NCBI RefSeq assembly: GCF_900111305.1
Contig: NZ_FOGS01000003.1
Coordinates: forward strand, 1 to 64,000
Length of the DNA: 64,000 nt
Reading direction: 5' to 3'
From: Vreelandella subterranea
GTDB lineage: Bacteria; Pseudomonadota; Gammaproteobacteria; Pseudomonadales; Halomonadaceae
Positions within the stretch are counted from its first letter, which is position 1. Each line of letters opens with the position of its first letter. Below the pieces are notes generated by a model. That model made no database searches, had not been told where the DNA came from, and saw only the letters and a list, made by a program, of their open reading frames with translations. This document shows, piece after piece, positions 16,225 to 23,704 of the stretch. A program made the position numbers and the translations under genes.

Positions 16225-16659
16225 ATGACAGGTATTGGTGAAGCAGTAGCAGCAGTAAGAGGAGCTTATGCCCTTGCTCGGTCGGCAAAGGACATAACGG
16301 ATAAGGTCAAGCTGGACACTGCCGTGAGCGAGGTACTGGATGCGTTGGGGAATGCCCAATCTGCATTGCTGGAGCTACAGCAGCAGCACTTCGAGCTGAT
16401 CGACGAGAACAGAGAGCTGAAGGCCAAGATGAGCAGGGAGGAGCGCTTTGACCAGTACCGTCTAAAGGAGACGCCCCAGGGTGGTTTTATCTTAGAGCTT
16501 AAGGATGAGTACGTAACCGCAGATAACCCGCCACACAATATTTGCCCAGTCTGTAAAGAAGAAGGCAAGCTATCAGTTATGCCAAAAGGGAGGAATCATT
16601 ACTCATGCTCGGCATGTGATTATAGTGCCGAGCACACACAACCCGTATGGCCAGTTTAG
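16225..16659 (+). CDS. coiled-coil/zinc-ribbon protein, prophage cargo gene
   Basis: 144-residue protein of unknown function after the methyltransferase, at the right edge of the prophage. An N-terminal helical segment (residues 5-75) includes a predicted coiled coil ('VLDALGNAQSALLELQQQHF', 'ELIDENRELKAKMSREERF'). The C-terminal zinc ribbon has two Cys pairs ('NICPVCKEEGKL' and 'YSCSACDYSAEH', C-x2-C and C-x2-C). GC is near 50 percent, clearly lower than the late genes, with ATG and GGGGATTT upstream. No transmembrane segment. I do not recognise a named family with certainty; similar coil-plus-ribbon proteins occur on mobile elements. Confidence 0.75.
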   Translation: MTGIGEAVAAVRGAYALARSAKDITDKVKLDTAVSEVLDALGNAQSALLELQQQHFELIDENRELKAKMSREERFDQYRLKETPQGGFILELKDEYVTADNPPHNICPVCKEEGKLSVMPKGRNHYSCSACDYSAEHTQPVWPV

Positions 16660-16660
16660 C

Positions 16661-16679
16661 TCTATGCCAATTATCCCGC
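16661..16679. repeat. 19-bp direct repeat, copy 1 (prophage right-end candidate)
   Basis: TCTATGCCAATTATCCCGC, starting two bases after the stop of the cargo gene. An identical copy begins 46 bp later. In Mu-like phages transposase subunits bind repeated sites at the genome ends, so this is a candidate end-binding site. It could also be an operator. Confidence 0.5.
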
Positions 16680-16706
16680 TAAATGCTGCAAGCTAGGCAC
16701 AATTCT

Positions 16707-16725
16707 TCTATGCCAATTATCCCGC
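16707..16725. repeat. 19-bp direct repeat, copy 2 (prophage right-end candidate)
   Basis: Second identical copy of TCTATGCCAATTATCCCGC. Weaker look-alikes starting TGCCAAATGCGGCGC (16733) and TGCCAGATTGCCGCGC (16781) follow, which suggests a graded series of protein-binding sites towards the element end. The tract 16726-16864 up to the tRNA holds no gene. Confidence 0.5.
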
Positions 16726-16864
16726 AACCTAGTGCCAAATGCGGCGCGCGGTTACACCAACAAGATGGGACGGTGTGGTTGCCAGATTGCCGCGCATCGG
16801 CAACCAAATGGCAACCAAGCACTAGCGAAAACCAGCTCTAATCTCTGTAACCACTTGATTTCAT

Positions 16865-16941
<77 letters not shown>

Positions 16942-16954
16942 GAAAGGCGTGCAT

Positions 16955-16983
16955 ATCATAGCGAATGTGGTGGGGCGAGGCCA
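16955..16983 (-). promoter_or_regulatory. possible tRNA promoter
   Basis: On the minus strand TATGAT (16960-16955) lies about 14 bp upstream of the tRNA 5' end, with a poor -35 match (TGGCCT, three of six) 17 bp further up. The -10 element and its position fit a tRNA promoter; the -35 assignment is weak. Confidence 0.4.
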
Positions 16984-17085
16984 GCCCCCGTTGGGGCTAT
17001 CTTGTCATTTAGGCGGCACTTTTTGCCGGTTAGCGGGTCTTGAGAGGAGCCCTTTCTAGAAAGGCCCTTGATAAGGAGATACGCT

Positions 17086-17661
17086 TTGAAAGCATTGATG
17101 GCGCTTTTTTCGCTGCTGTTGGCGGTGCCAGCACAGGCGGACTGGCAGTTGGACCCTGGCCGCTCGAACGTGCAGGCCTCCATTACCCAGCTGAATGGCG
17201 AGGCACCGCAAACCCATCACCATCAGGTTCGCGACCTGCAGGGCGATATCTCCGCCGATGGCACGCTGCGCCTGCCGCTCAAGCTCAGCCAGACGGATAT
17301 GCTGACGCGCTTTGGCGAGCTGCCCACCTGGGCCGAGATGCTGGCCAACACCACCCTGGTCACGCTGGTGGCGCAAATGCCGCCCGAGCGGTTGGACGCG
17401 CTGGATATTGGCGAGTCGCTGGTGGAAACGCTGACCTTTCGCGTACAGAGCGACCTGGTCAACCAGGAAGAAGCCGTGCCGCTGCGCTTCACCCGCGAGG
17501 GCCTGAATGAAGTACGCGTCACCCATGCCGAACCCATGGCCTTGGATGGCCGCGCGCTGATGGCCAACGCGACGCTGCGCAGCGTGCTCTCGCTGCTGGG
17601 CTACCAGGAGATCGACGAGCACGTGCCGGTCACGCTGGATGCGCGGCTGGTTAACCGTTAA
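17086..17661 (+). CDS. YceI-family exported protein
   Basis: 191-residue periplasmic protein of the YceI lipocalin-like family, which binds isoprenoid or other amphiphilic molecules. The signal peptide is MKALMALFSLLLAVPAQA, followed by 'DWQLDPGRSNVQASITQLNG', the typical YceI opening, and paired beta strands to the end. The start is chosen as TTG 17086, because AAGGAG lies 7 nt upstream and this gives a clean signal peptide; a TTG at 17068 lies before that ribosome binding site. Its 3' end overlaps the converging ABC exporter gene by four bases. Confidence 0.85.
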   Translation: MKALMALFSLLLAVPAQADWQLDPGRSNVQASITQLNGEAPQTHHHQVRDLQGDISADGTLRLPLKLSQTDMLTRFGELPTWAEMLANTTLVTLVAQMPPERLDALDIGESLVETLTFRVQSDLVNQEEAVPLRFTREGLNEVRVTHAEPMALDGRALMANATLRSVLSLLGYQEIDEHVPVTLDARLVNR

Positions 17662-19502
17662 GCGCTTATTGTTTCGGCGTCTCCCATCTCTGCCTCGCCG
17701 GTTTGCACCCGCCATTGGGCGGCATAGTGGCCGTCTTCCGCCAGCAGGCTTTGATGGGTGCCGCGCTCGACCACTCGGCCCTTTTCAATCACCACAATTT
17801 CATCGGCGTGCACGATGGTGGAAAGCCGGTGGGCGATCATGATCACCGTGCGCCCGTGGGCGATACGTTTTAGCGAACGCTGAATAGCGGCTTCGGTTTC
17901 GTTATCGACCGCACTGGTGGCTTCATCCAGCACCAGGATCGGCGGGTCTTTAAGCAGCGCACGGGCCAACGAAAGCCGTTGACGCTGGCCGCCGGAAAGC
18001 CGCACGCCCCGCTCGCCTACCGGCGTGTCCAAACCTTGGGGCAAGGTTTCGATAAAGCTCCACGCCTCGGCGGTTTTGGCCGCATCGATAATCGCCTCGT
18101 CATCAGCGTCTGGCTTACCGTAGGCGATATTGTCGCGAATGCTGCCTTCGAACAGGTAGACGTCCTGGCTGACCAGGCCAATTGATTGGCGCAGCGAGTG
18201 CATACTCACGTCCATGACCGGCTGGCCGTCGATCAGCACCCGCCCGCTTTCGGGGTCGTAAAAGCGGAGTAACAGCTTCACCAGCGTCGACTTGCCGGAA
18301 CCGGTGGCGCCGACCAGCGCCAGGGTATGCCCGGCAGGCGCGTGGAGATCAATCCCGTCAACACCGACGTCGCTTGACTTGTAATGAAAGCTCACCGACT
18401 CGAAACGCACCTCGCCCTGGACGGGCTGGGCCAGCGGTGTAGTGCTGTCGTCTTTCACCGTGATGGGCTCTTCCAGCAGGTCGAGGATGCGCTTGGTGCT
18501 TGCCATGGCGCGCTCGAACAGGTCAATCACCTGGGCCAGGCCAGTCAGCGGCCACAGCAGGCGCTGGGTCAAGAACACCAGCACGCCGTATGCGCCCACG
18601 TTCAAATTGCCGTTGAGCGCCATCATGCCGCCGACGGTAAAGGTGGCCAAAAAGCCCGCCAGAATCGCCATACGGATGACCGGAATAAACGCCGAGCTGA
18701 CCTGAATCGCCCGACGGTTGGCATCCACGTAGGCTTCGCTGGCAGCGCGCAGGCGCTCGGCCTCGCGGTCTTCGCTGGTGAAGCTCTTGATGGTGGCAAT
18801 ACCGCTCAGGTTATTGGAAAGGCGGCTGGCCAGATCGCCGACCTTTTCACGTACGTCGCTGTAAAGCGGCCCGGCCTTGCGCTGGAAGTAGAACGCCCCC
18901 CAGATAATCAGCGGGATAGGCGTAAACGCCAGCAGTGCAATCAGCGGCGAGAGCACGAAGAAGACCGCCCCGACGGCGACCACCGTGACGCCCACCTGAA
19001 TCAGCGCGTTGGCGCCGCCATCGAGAAAGCGTTCGAGCTGGTTGACGTCATCGTTCATGGTGGCGACGAGCTGGCCGGAACTTTTCGACTCAAAAAACGC
19101 CATATCCAGCCGTTGGGCGTGCTCGTAGGTGTCCTGGCGCATATCCGCCTGCAGCCGTTGGGCGAGATTGCGCCACAACACCTGGAACAGGTACTCGAAC
19201 AGCGACTCCCCCGCCCAGATAAAGAAGGTCAGCACGGCGAGAATGGTGATCTGCTCCTGGGGCGTTTCAAAGCCTAGCCGCGCCACAAAGCTTTGTTCCT
19301 GGTTGACCACCACGTCGATCGCCACGCCGATGAGAATCTCTGGGGCGATATCGAACAGCTTGTTGACGATGGAGCAAACGGTGGCGGCGATAATCCGCCG
19401 CCGGTAGCCTTTGGCGTAGCGCAAAAGGCGCATTAGCGCCTGAAAGCTCTGATTCGGGGAACCATTAGCTTGAGATCGGGGCGTGGAAGAGGCCACAAGC
19501 AT
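17658..19502 (-). CDS. ABC exporter, fused permease-ATPase (MsbA/MdlB-like)
   Basis: 614-residue half-transporter. The membrane domain with six helices spans about residues 30-330, and the nucleotide-binding domain about 365-600. Walker A GATGSGKST is at 398-406, the signature LSGGQRQR at 503-510, Walker B 'ILVLDEATS' near 522-530 and the H-loop 'MIAHRLSTI' near 555. It would work as a homodimer in the inner membrane, exporting a lipid, drug or peptide; the substrate cannot be read from the sequence. It stands alone, with no partner half-transporter. The gene converges on yceI and is followed on its 5' side by about 95 bp before the siderophore operon end. Confidence 0.92.
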   Translation of the reverse strand: MLVASSTPRSQANGSPNQSFQALMRLLRYAKGYRRRIIAATVCSIVNKLFDIAPEILIGVAIDVVVNQEQSFVARLGFETPQEQITILAVLTFFIWAGESLFEYLFQVLWRNLAQRLQADMRQDTYEHAQRLDMAFFESKSSGQLVATMNDDVNQLERFLDGGANALIQVGVTVVAVGAVFFVLSPLIALLAFTPIPLIIWGAFYFQRKAGPLYSDVREKVGDLASRLSNNLSGIATIKSFTSEDREAERLRAASEAYVDANRRAIQVSSAFIPVIRMAILAGFLATFTVGGMMALNGNLNVGAYGVLVFLTQRLLWPLTGLAQVIDLFERAMASTKRILDLLEEPITVKDDSTTPLAQPVQGEVRFESVSFHYKSSDVGVDGIDLHAPAGHTLALVGATGSGKSTLVKLLLRFYDPESGRVLIDGQPVMDVSMHSLRQSIGLVSQDVYLFEGSIRDNIAYGKPDADDEAIIDAAKTAEAWSFIETLPQGLDTPVGERGVRLSGGQRQRLSLARALLKDPPILVLDEATSAVDNETEAAIQRSLKRIAHGRTVIMIAHRLSTIVHADEIVVIEKGRVVERGTHQSLLAEDGHYAAQWRVQTGEAEMGDAETISA

Positions 19503-19597
19503 TCCTTACTGAGCGGTTAGAGGTCGAGGTTTGCGGCCTATCGTAACACTTTCCAAGCATTGTCTGAGGTGCAAGAGACAGGGCTTGAGCCCCGGGT

Positions 19598-20401
19598 TTA
19601 GGAACAGGCGCGGCGCACATTGGCAAGCAAGGGGCTGCCGGTATCGGGGTCGGTGATCAACGTGCAGTCAACCTGGTAAAGCGCACGCACCAGTGCCGGC
19701 GTGACGATCGCTGCCGGCGCACCTTGGGCGACAATCTGTCCGTCATTCAGGGCGATGAGATAATCCGCGTAGCGACAGGCGCTTGCCAGGTCGTGAAGCA
19801 CCATGACCACCGTGCGGCCCTGGCTGGCGAGATGGCGTACCAGTTCAAACACCTCGATCTGATGACCCAGGTCCAACGCGGACGTTGGCTCATCAAGAAG
19901 TAACAGCGGCGTTTGCTGGGCGATGGTCATGGCGATCCACGCCCGCTGGCGCTGCCCGCCGGAAAGCGCCTCCAAAGGCCGTTCGGCCAACGCCTCAAGC
20001 CCTGCGGCGTGCAACGCATGTTCCACCACTTGCTGGTCTTCCGCCGACCACTGGCGCAGCCATCCCTGGTGCGGTTGGCGGCCAAAGCGAATCAGCTCGC
20101 TGACAGTGAGCCCTTCCGGTGCGACGGCCTCCTGCGGCAGCAAGGCGAGCTTTCTGGCCAGTTCGCGACCGGGCAGGCGCTGAATATCCTCGCCGCTCAA
20201 CAGCACCGCGCCCTTGTCGGGTTTATGCAAGCGGGCAAGGCCCGAGAGCAGCGTGGACTTGCCGCACCCGTTGGGGCCCACAATCGCGGTGACCTGGCCG
20301 CTTGGCAGGCTGACGCCTAACGACGCGATAACCCGTCGCGTGCCATAGCTCAGGTCGAGCGCGTCGGTGGCGAGCGTGGGGGATGGTTCAACCTGCATCA
20401 T
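19598..20401 (-). CDS. siderophore ABC transporter ATPase (FecE/FhuC-like)
   Basis: 267-residue cytoplasmic ATPase energising ferric-siderophore import. Walker A 'GPNGCGKST' is near residues 42-50, the signature 'LSGGQRQRAW' near 147, and Walker B 'LLLLDEPTSALD' follows; the order and wording are those of the FecE/FhuC/BtuD group. The start ATG at 20401 overlaps the permease stop (ATGA) with GGAG 7 nt upstream, so the 11-residue longer version from 20434 is less likely. Last gene of a four-gene minus-strand operon with the two permeases and the binding protein. Probably Fur-regulated through the site at 23491. Confidence 0.9.
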   Translation of the reverse strand: MMQVEPSPTLATDALDLSYGTRRVIASLGVSLPSGQVTAIVGPNGCGKSTLLSGLARLHKPDKGAVLLSGEDIQRLPGRELARKLALLPQEAVAPEGLTVSELIRFGRQPHQGWLRQWSAEDQQVVEHALHAAGLEALAERPLEALSGGQRQRAWIAMTIAQQTPLLLLDEPTSALDLGHQIEVFELVRHLASQGRTVVMVLHDLASACRYADYLIALNDGQIVAQGAPAAIVTPALVRALYQVDCTLITDPDTGSPLLANVRRACS

Positions 20402-21513
20402 GCGTGGCTCCGTTGCGGGCGCATCAATATCCATAACAGCCAGGGGCCGCCGATCACCGCGGTGACAATGCCGACGGGAATTTCAATCGGGGCAAGCAGG
20501 GTACGCCCGGCGAGATCTGCAAGGACCATCACCAACGCACCCGCAAGCGTTGATGCCACCAGCGGCACCTGGCGTGAGCTGGAAAGCGAGCGGGCGATTT
20601 CAGGGCCAATCAACCCGACCATGCCGACAGGGCCTGCCACCGCAACCGCCAGCGCGGTCAATACGACCGAGAGCATCAGCACCTGGAAGCGGCGGGCTTT
20701 GACGTTGATGCCCAGCCCATAGGCGGTGGCGTCCTTAAAGCGCATCAGCGATAACGGGCGTGCGACCATCCAAGCGGCGATCATACCCATTACCAATCCC
20801 GCAGCGAGTAGCGCTACCGCACCGCCAGGGCGCGCATTGAGTGAGCCGACGGTCCAGGGATAGGCCGCATTGGCGGTATCGATCGCTACCCGCGCCAGCA
20901 TCAACTGGGTGACCGCACCAAACACCGCCCCTACCCCAATGCCCGCGACGATAAACCGATAGCCCTGGGTGCCACCGCCCGCCACCAGGCCAAAGGTTAG
21001 CGCAGCGGCGGTGGCGGCTCCCGCCAGTGCCATGGCCGGCGGGGCCAGCGAGACACCCAACCCCACCACCGAGGCCACAGCAAACGCGGTCGCACCGTTA
21101 TCGATACCGATGATACCCGGCGTGGCGAGGCGGTTGCGCGCCAGGGTTTGCATCAGTACACCGGCGAGCGCGAAAGCCGCCCCGGTCAAACAGGCGGCCA
21201 CCAACCGGGGCAGGCGCAGTTCCTGGACGGTGAACACGCTGATCATCTCGCCCCGGCCGAATAGCGCGGGCAATACGGCGCTAACGGGTAGCGCCATGCT
21301 CCCAAGGCTCAAATAAAGCACGCAGGCGCAGAGCAGCGCGACGCACAGCCCAGTGCTGACAACCAGCGCACGTCGCTCAACCAGCACGCTGCAGGCGTTG
21401 CCCCATGGGGAACGCCATGCAATATGCCAGTAGCCCGACGGCGCGGTCACCGCCTGTGGACGGTGCTCAGGCATAAAGGCCGATGTGGAAAAATCACTTG
21501 GGTTTGAATTCAT
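20398..21513 (-). CDS. siderophore ABC transporter permease (FecD-like)
   Basis: 371-residue inner-membrane permease of the FecCD family, with about nine or ten hydrophobic helices after a 50-residue cytoplasmic leader. Landmarks are 'LRLPRLVAACLTGAAFALAG', the 'RNRLATPGIIGIDNGA' loop, and 'GPVGMVGLIGPEIAR' near the C-terminal third, all FecCD hallmarks. ATG 21513 ('MNSNPSDFSTSAF') is preferred. The frame is open 132 bp further upstream, but that part overlaps the preceding permease and is Arg/Trp/Cys-rich nonsense. Pairs with the 21533 gene as a heterodimer. Confidence 0.87.
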   Translation of the reverse strand: MNSNPSDFSTSAFMPEHRPQAVTAPSGYWHIAWRSPWGNACSVLVERRALVVSTGLCVALLCACVLYLSLGSMALPVSAVLPALFGRGEMISVFTVQELRLPRLVAACLTGAAFALAGVLMQTLARNRLATPGIIGIDNGATAFAVASVVGLGVSLAPPAMALAGAATAAALTFGLVAGGGTQGYRFIVAGIGVGAVFGAVTQLMLARVAIDTANAAYPWTVGSLNARPGGAVALLAAGLVMGMIAAWMVARPLSLMRFKDATAYGLGINVKARRFQVLMLSVVLTALAVAVAGPVGMVGLIGPEIARSLSSSRQVPLVASTLAGALVMVLADLAGRTLLAPIEIPVGIVTAVIGGPWLLWILMRPQRSHA

Positions 21514-21532
21514 GACAAGCCAACGCCAGAGG

Positions 21533-22534
21533 TTATAAAGACGGCAGCCGCCTGGCGCGCACCACGGCGACCAGCACCGGCGCACCGCACAGCGCGGTGA
21601 GAACACCAATCGGCAACTCCGACGGCGCCACCGCCACGCGGGCAATCATATCCGCTGCCAGCACCATCAAGGGACCAATCGACAGGCAGAACCACAGCGT
21701 GCGGCGAATATCCGGCCCGGCCATCGCCCGGGCGACAAACGGCACCACCAGGCCGACAAAGGCAATGGGTCCGGCCATTGCCGTGGCGCCCCCTACCAGC
21801 AAGGCCACACAGGCCACGACACACCAACGAATCAGCCCGGGGTGATGGCCCAACCCTGAGGCTGCCCGCTCGCCCAGTGCCAATGCCGCCAGCGGGCGCG
21901 CCATCAACACCACCGCGACGGCGGCGACCAGCATGCTGGGCAGCATTGCGGCGAGGTCATCCAGGCGTCGCCCGGCAAGGCTGCCGATGACCCAAAAGCG
22001 GATTTCGTCCGCCGCGCGCTGGTCATACAGCAACATCAGCGAGGTCAGCGAGCCCAACAGCCCCGAAAACGCCGCCCCCGCCAGCACCAGCCGCACCGGG
22101 TCACTACCGACGCCGCGCACCCGCGTTACGCTGAGCACACACAGACAGCCCACCAAGGCCCCCAACTGGGCAACCGAAATACGCAGCGTCGCGGCACTGG
22201 CGCCCATCACCAGGGTCAGCGCGACGGCAAACGCTGCCCCGGCGCTGACGCCCAGCAGGCCGGGTTCGGCCAGCGGATTACGCGACACCGCCTGCAACAG
22301 CGCCCCCGCGACTCCCAGCGCCATGCCCACAGCAATGCCAATCAAGGTGCGCGGCGCCCGCAGTTGCCACACCACAAAGCTGGCGTCGCTATCCTGGGTA
22401 CCGGCCAGCGCCGCCAGTGAACGCAGCGGCCCAACTTCACCCGCACCGACCAGCAGGCTCACGAGGCTCACCGCCACAAGGGCGGTGAGGAGTAACGTCA
22501 TCTGCGTTCGTTGATGGGCGACGCGGATCGGCAT
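21533..22534 (-). CDS. siderophore ABC transporter permease (FecC-like)
   Basis: 333-residue permease, partner of the previous gene. FecCD hallmarks are 'WQLRAPRTLIGIAVGMALGV', 'SRNPLAEPGLLGVSAGAAFAV', 'LVLAGAAFSGLLGSLTSLM' and 'GPIAFVGLVVPFVARAMAG'. The ATG at 22534 shares its A with the stop of the binding-protein gene (TGATG); a GTG one codon upstream is possible. Transmembrane helices run throughout. Confidence 0.9.
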   Translation of the reverse strand: MPIRVAHQRTQMTLLLTALVAVSLVSLLVGAGEVGPLRSLAALAGTQDSDASFVVWQLRAPRTLIGIAVGMALGVAGALLQAVSRNPLAEPGLLGVSAGAAFAVALTLVMGASAATLRISVAQLGALVGCLCVLSVTRVRGVGSDPVRLVLAGAAFSGLLGSLTSLMLLYDQRAADEIRFWVIGSLAGRRLDDLAAMLPSMLVAAVAVVLMARPLAALALGERAASGLGHHPGLIRWCVVACVALLVGGATAMAGPIAFVGLVVPFVARAMAGPDIRRTLWFCLSIGPLMVLAADMIARVAVAPSELPIGVLTALCGAPVLVAVVRARRLPSL

Positions 22535-23460
22535 CACGGCAACAGGGCAGCTTCGATATCGTCAAGAATCGCCTGGGCAGCCAACGGGCCATTGGCACTG
22601 GACCATAGCTGGCCATTCACCGGCACGACCTGATCGCGCTTGACCACATCAAGCCGAGTAAAGGCGCTGCTTTGCTTGGCAGCTTCCAGCGCTTCCCGTC
22701 CATCTTTATTCAGCGTGGCCAAAAACAGCCAGTCGCCATCCACCTGGGAGAGGTTTTCAAGGCTCAGCACATCGCTGTGCACGCCCCGCTCGCCCACCAG
22801 CCCGGCGTCTTCCACCGTCAGGCCCACTTGATCAAGCAGCCCGGCGGCAAACAGGTTTTTCGACATCACCATGGGCCCGCCCGGCATCCAGCGCACCACG
22901 AAGGCATTACCACCCACACCCGCCTCTTCCAGCGCACTGGCAAGCCCGGCGGCACGCTCGTCAACCGCGTTGATGGCGACTTCGATGGCCTCCTGGCGAT
23001 TCAGTGCTTCACCGTAAAGCCGTGCTTCGTCCTTCCAGTTATCCGGAGCAATCGGCTGACTATGCGGAACGATAGTTGGGGCAATTTGCGACAGCAGCCG
23101 GTACTGAGCCTCGGTCAGCCGGGCGGGCGCCAATATCAACTCCGGTCGCTGCTCCAGCACCGCTTCGGTATTGATTTCGCGCACCACGCCCATGATGGCA
23201 GGACGCTCATCGCCTAAATGGGCCTCAACGTATTCAGCAACGTTGTCGCCGCCGCGGGTGGTCACCGCGCCCAGTGGGGTTACCCCCGCTGCCAGCGAGG
23301 CATCCAACGCGCCTTCGTACAACGTCACCACACGCTCGGGGGTGCCGGTGACGTCCACCTCGCCGAAAGCGGTATCCAGGGTGCGTGCCTGGGCAGCGCC
23401 TCCCCAAAGCCCACTCAACAGCAGTCCCACAATGCCGACGCGCAGTACGTTCGCTCGCAT
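22534..23460 (-). CDS. periplasmic ferric-siderophore-binding protein (FecB/FatB-like)
   Basis: 308-residue class III solute-binding protein, first gene of the uptake operon. The signal peptide covers residues 1-25 (MRANVLRVGIVGLLLSGLWG, then GAAQA) with no lipobox, so it is a free periplasmic protein. The body has 'RVVTLYEGALDASLAAGVTP', 'PELILAPARLTEAQYRLLSQ' and 'DQVVPVNGQLWSSANGPLAA', as in the periplasmic-binding (PBP2) siderophore group. It delivers Fe-siderophore to the FecCD-like permeases. The ligand (catecholate, citrate or hydroxamate) cannot be told from the sequence. Confidence 0.88.
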   Translation of the reverse strand: MRANVLRVGIVGLLLSGLWGGAAQARTLDTAFGEVDVTGTPERVVTLYEGALDASLAAGVTPLGAVTTRGGDNVAEYVEAHLGDERPAIMGVVREINTEAVLEQRPELILAPARLTEAQYRLLSQIAPTIVPHSQPIAPDNWKDEARLYGEALNRQEAIEVAINAVDERAAGLASALEEAGVGGNAFVVRWMPGGPMVMSKNLFAAGLLDQVGLTVEDAGLVGERGVHSDVLSLENLSQVDGDWLFLATLNKDGREALEAAKQSSAFTRLDVVKRDQVVPVNGQLWSSANGPLAAQAILDDIEAALLP

Positions 23461-23490
23461 ACGTTATCCTCACTGGATTTGAGATGCAGG

Positions 23491-23506
23491 GATAATAACG
23501 ATTATC
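23491..23506. promoter_or_regulatory. Fur-like box upstream of the ABC uptake operon
   Basis: GATAATAACGATTATC, a perfect inverted repeat (GATAAT-4 nt-ATTATC) 31 bp upstream of the binding-protein start on the minus strand. It matches the core of the Fur consensus in sequence and symmetry. Confidence 0.75.
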
Positions 23507-23654
23507 AAAAGCACTTTCATCAACATTCATTCGAATGGCGTGTTCCTTTCTACGCAACACCCCAGCGGTCAACGGCGTTCCATTCCATGCAACGGGTCGT
23601 TCCCTTCTTTCATCTCGCATTTGGGAACTTTTGTTTTTAGAATCCTCATCGCAT

Positions 23655-23671
23655 TTGATAACGAATATCAA
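23655..23671. promoter_or_regulatory. Fur-like box upstream of the TonB receptor
   Basis: TTGATAACGAATATCAA, a perfect inverted repeat (TTGATA-5 nt-TATCAA) 34 bp before the receptor ATG. Together with the site at 23491 it gives each divergent unit its own iron-responsive operator. The 245-bp gap contains no gene. Confidence 0.65.
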
Positions 23672-23704
23672 TACAAGGTTAATTGATCTACCAAGGGGTT
23701 CTCC

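Larger units (their letters stand above)
1..16860 (+). mobile_element. Mu-like prophage, late (head-tail-modification) region
   Basis: An almost unbroken + strand series of Mu-type morphogenesis genes: gpI protease, gpT head protein, gp36, gp37, gpL sheath, gpM tube, gp41 chaperone, tape measure, gpN, gpP, gp45, gp46, gp47, gp48, fibre, com and DNA methyltransferase. The left side (transposase, repressor, lysis, portal, terminase) lies outside the window. The right boundary is not fixed. It should lie between the last cargo gene (ends 16659) and the tRNA gene (from 16865), probably near the 19-bp repeats at 16661-16725. All late genes are intact, so the morphogenesis block looks functional. 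No Gin-type invertase or inverted second fibre set is present, unlike Mu. Confidence 0.93.

Noticed and set aside
16980-17000. AGCCCC-CGTT-GGGGCT hairpin before the YceI gene as a terminator
   Set aside because: Only a 6-bp stem and no T run on either strand; it sits in a promoter region.
18384-19277. 297-codon + strand frame inside the ABC exporter gene
   Set aside because: Lies fully antisense to a protein with all ABC motifs; His/Gln/Arg-rich translation with no recognisable domain.
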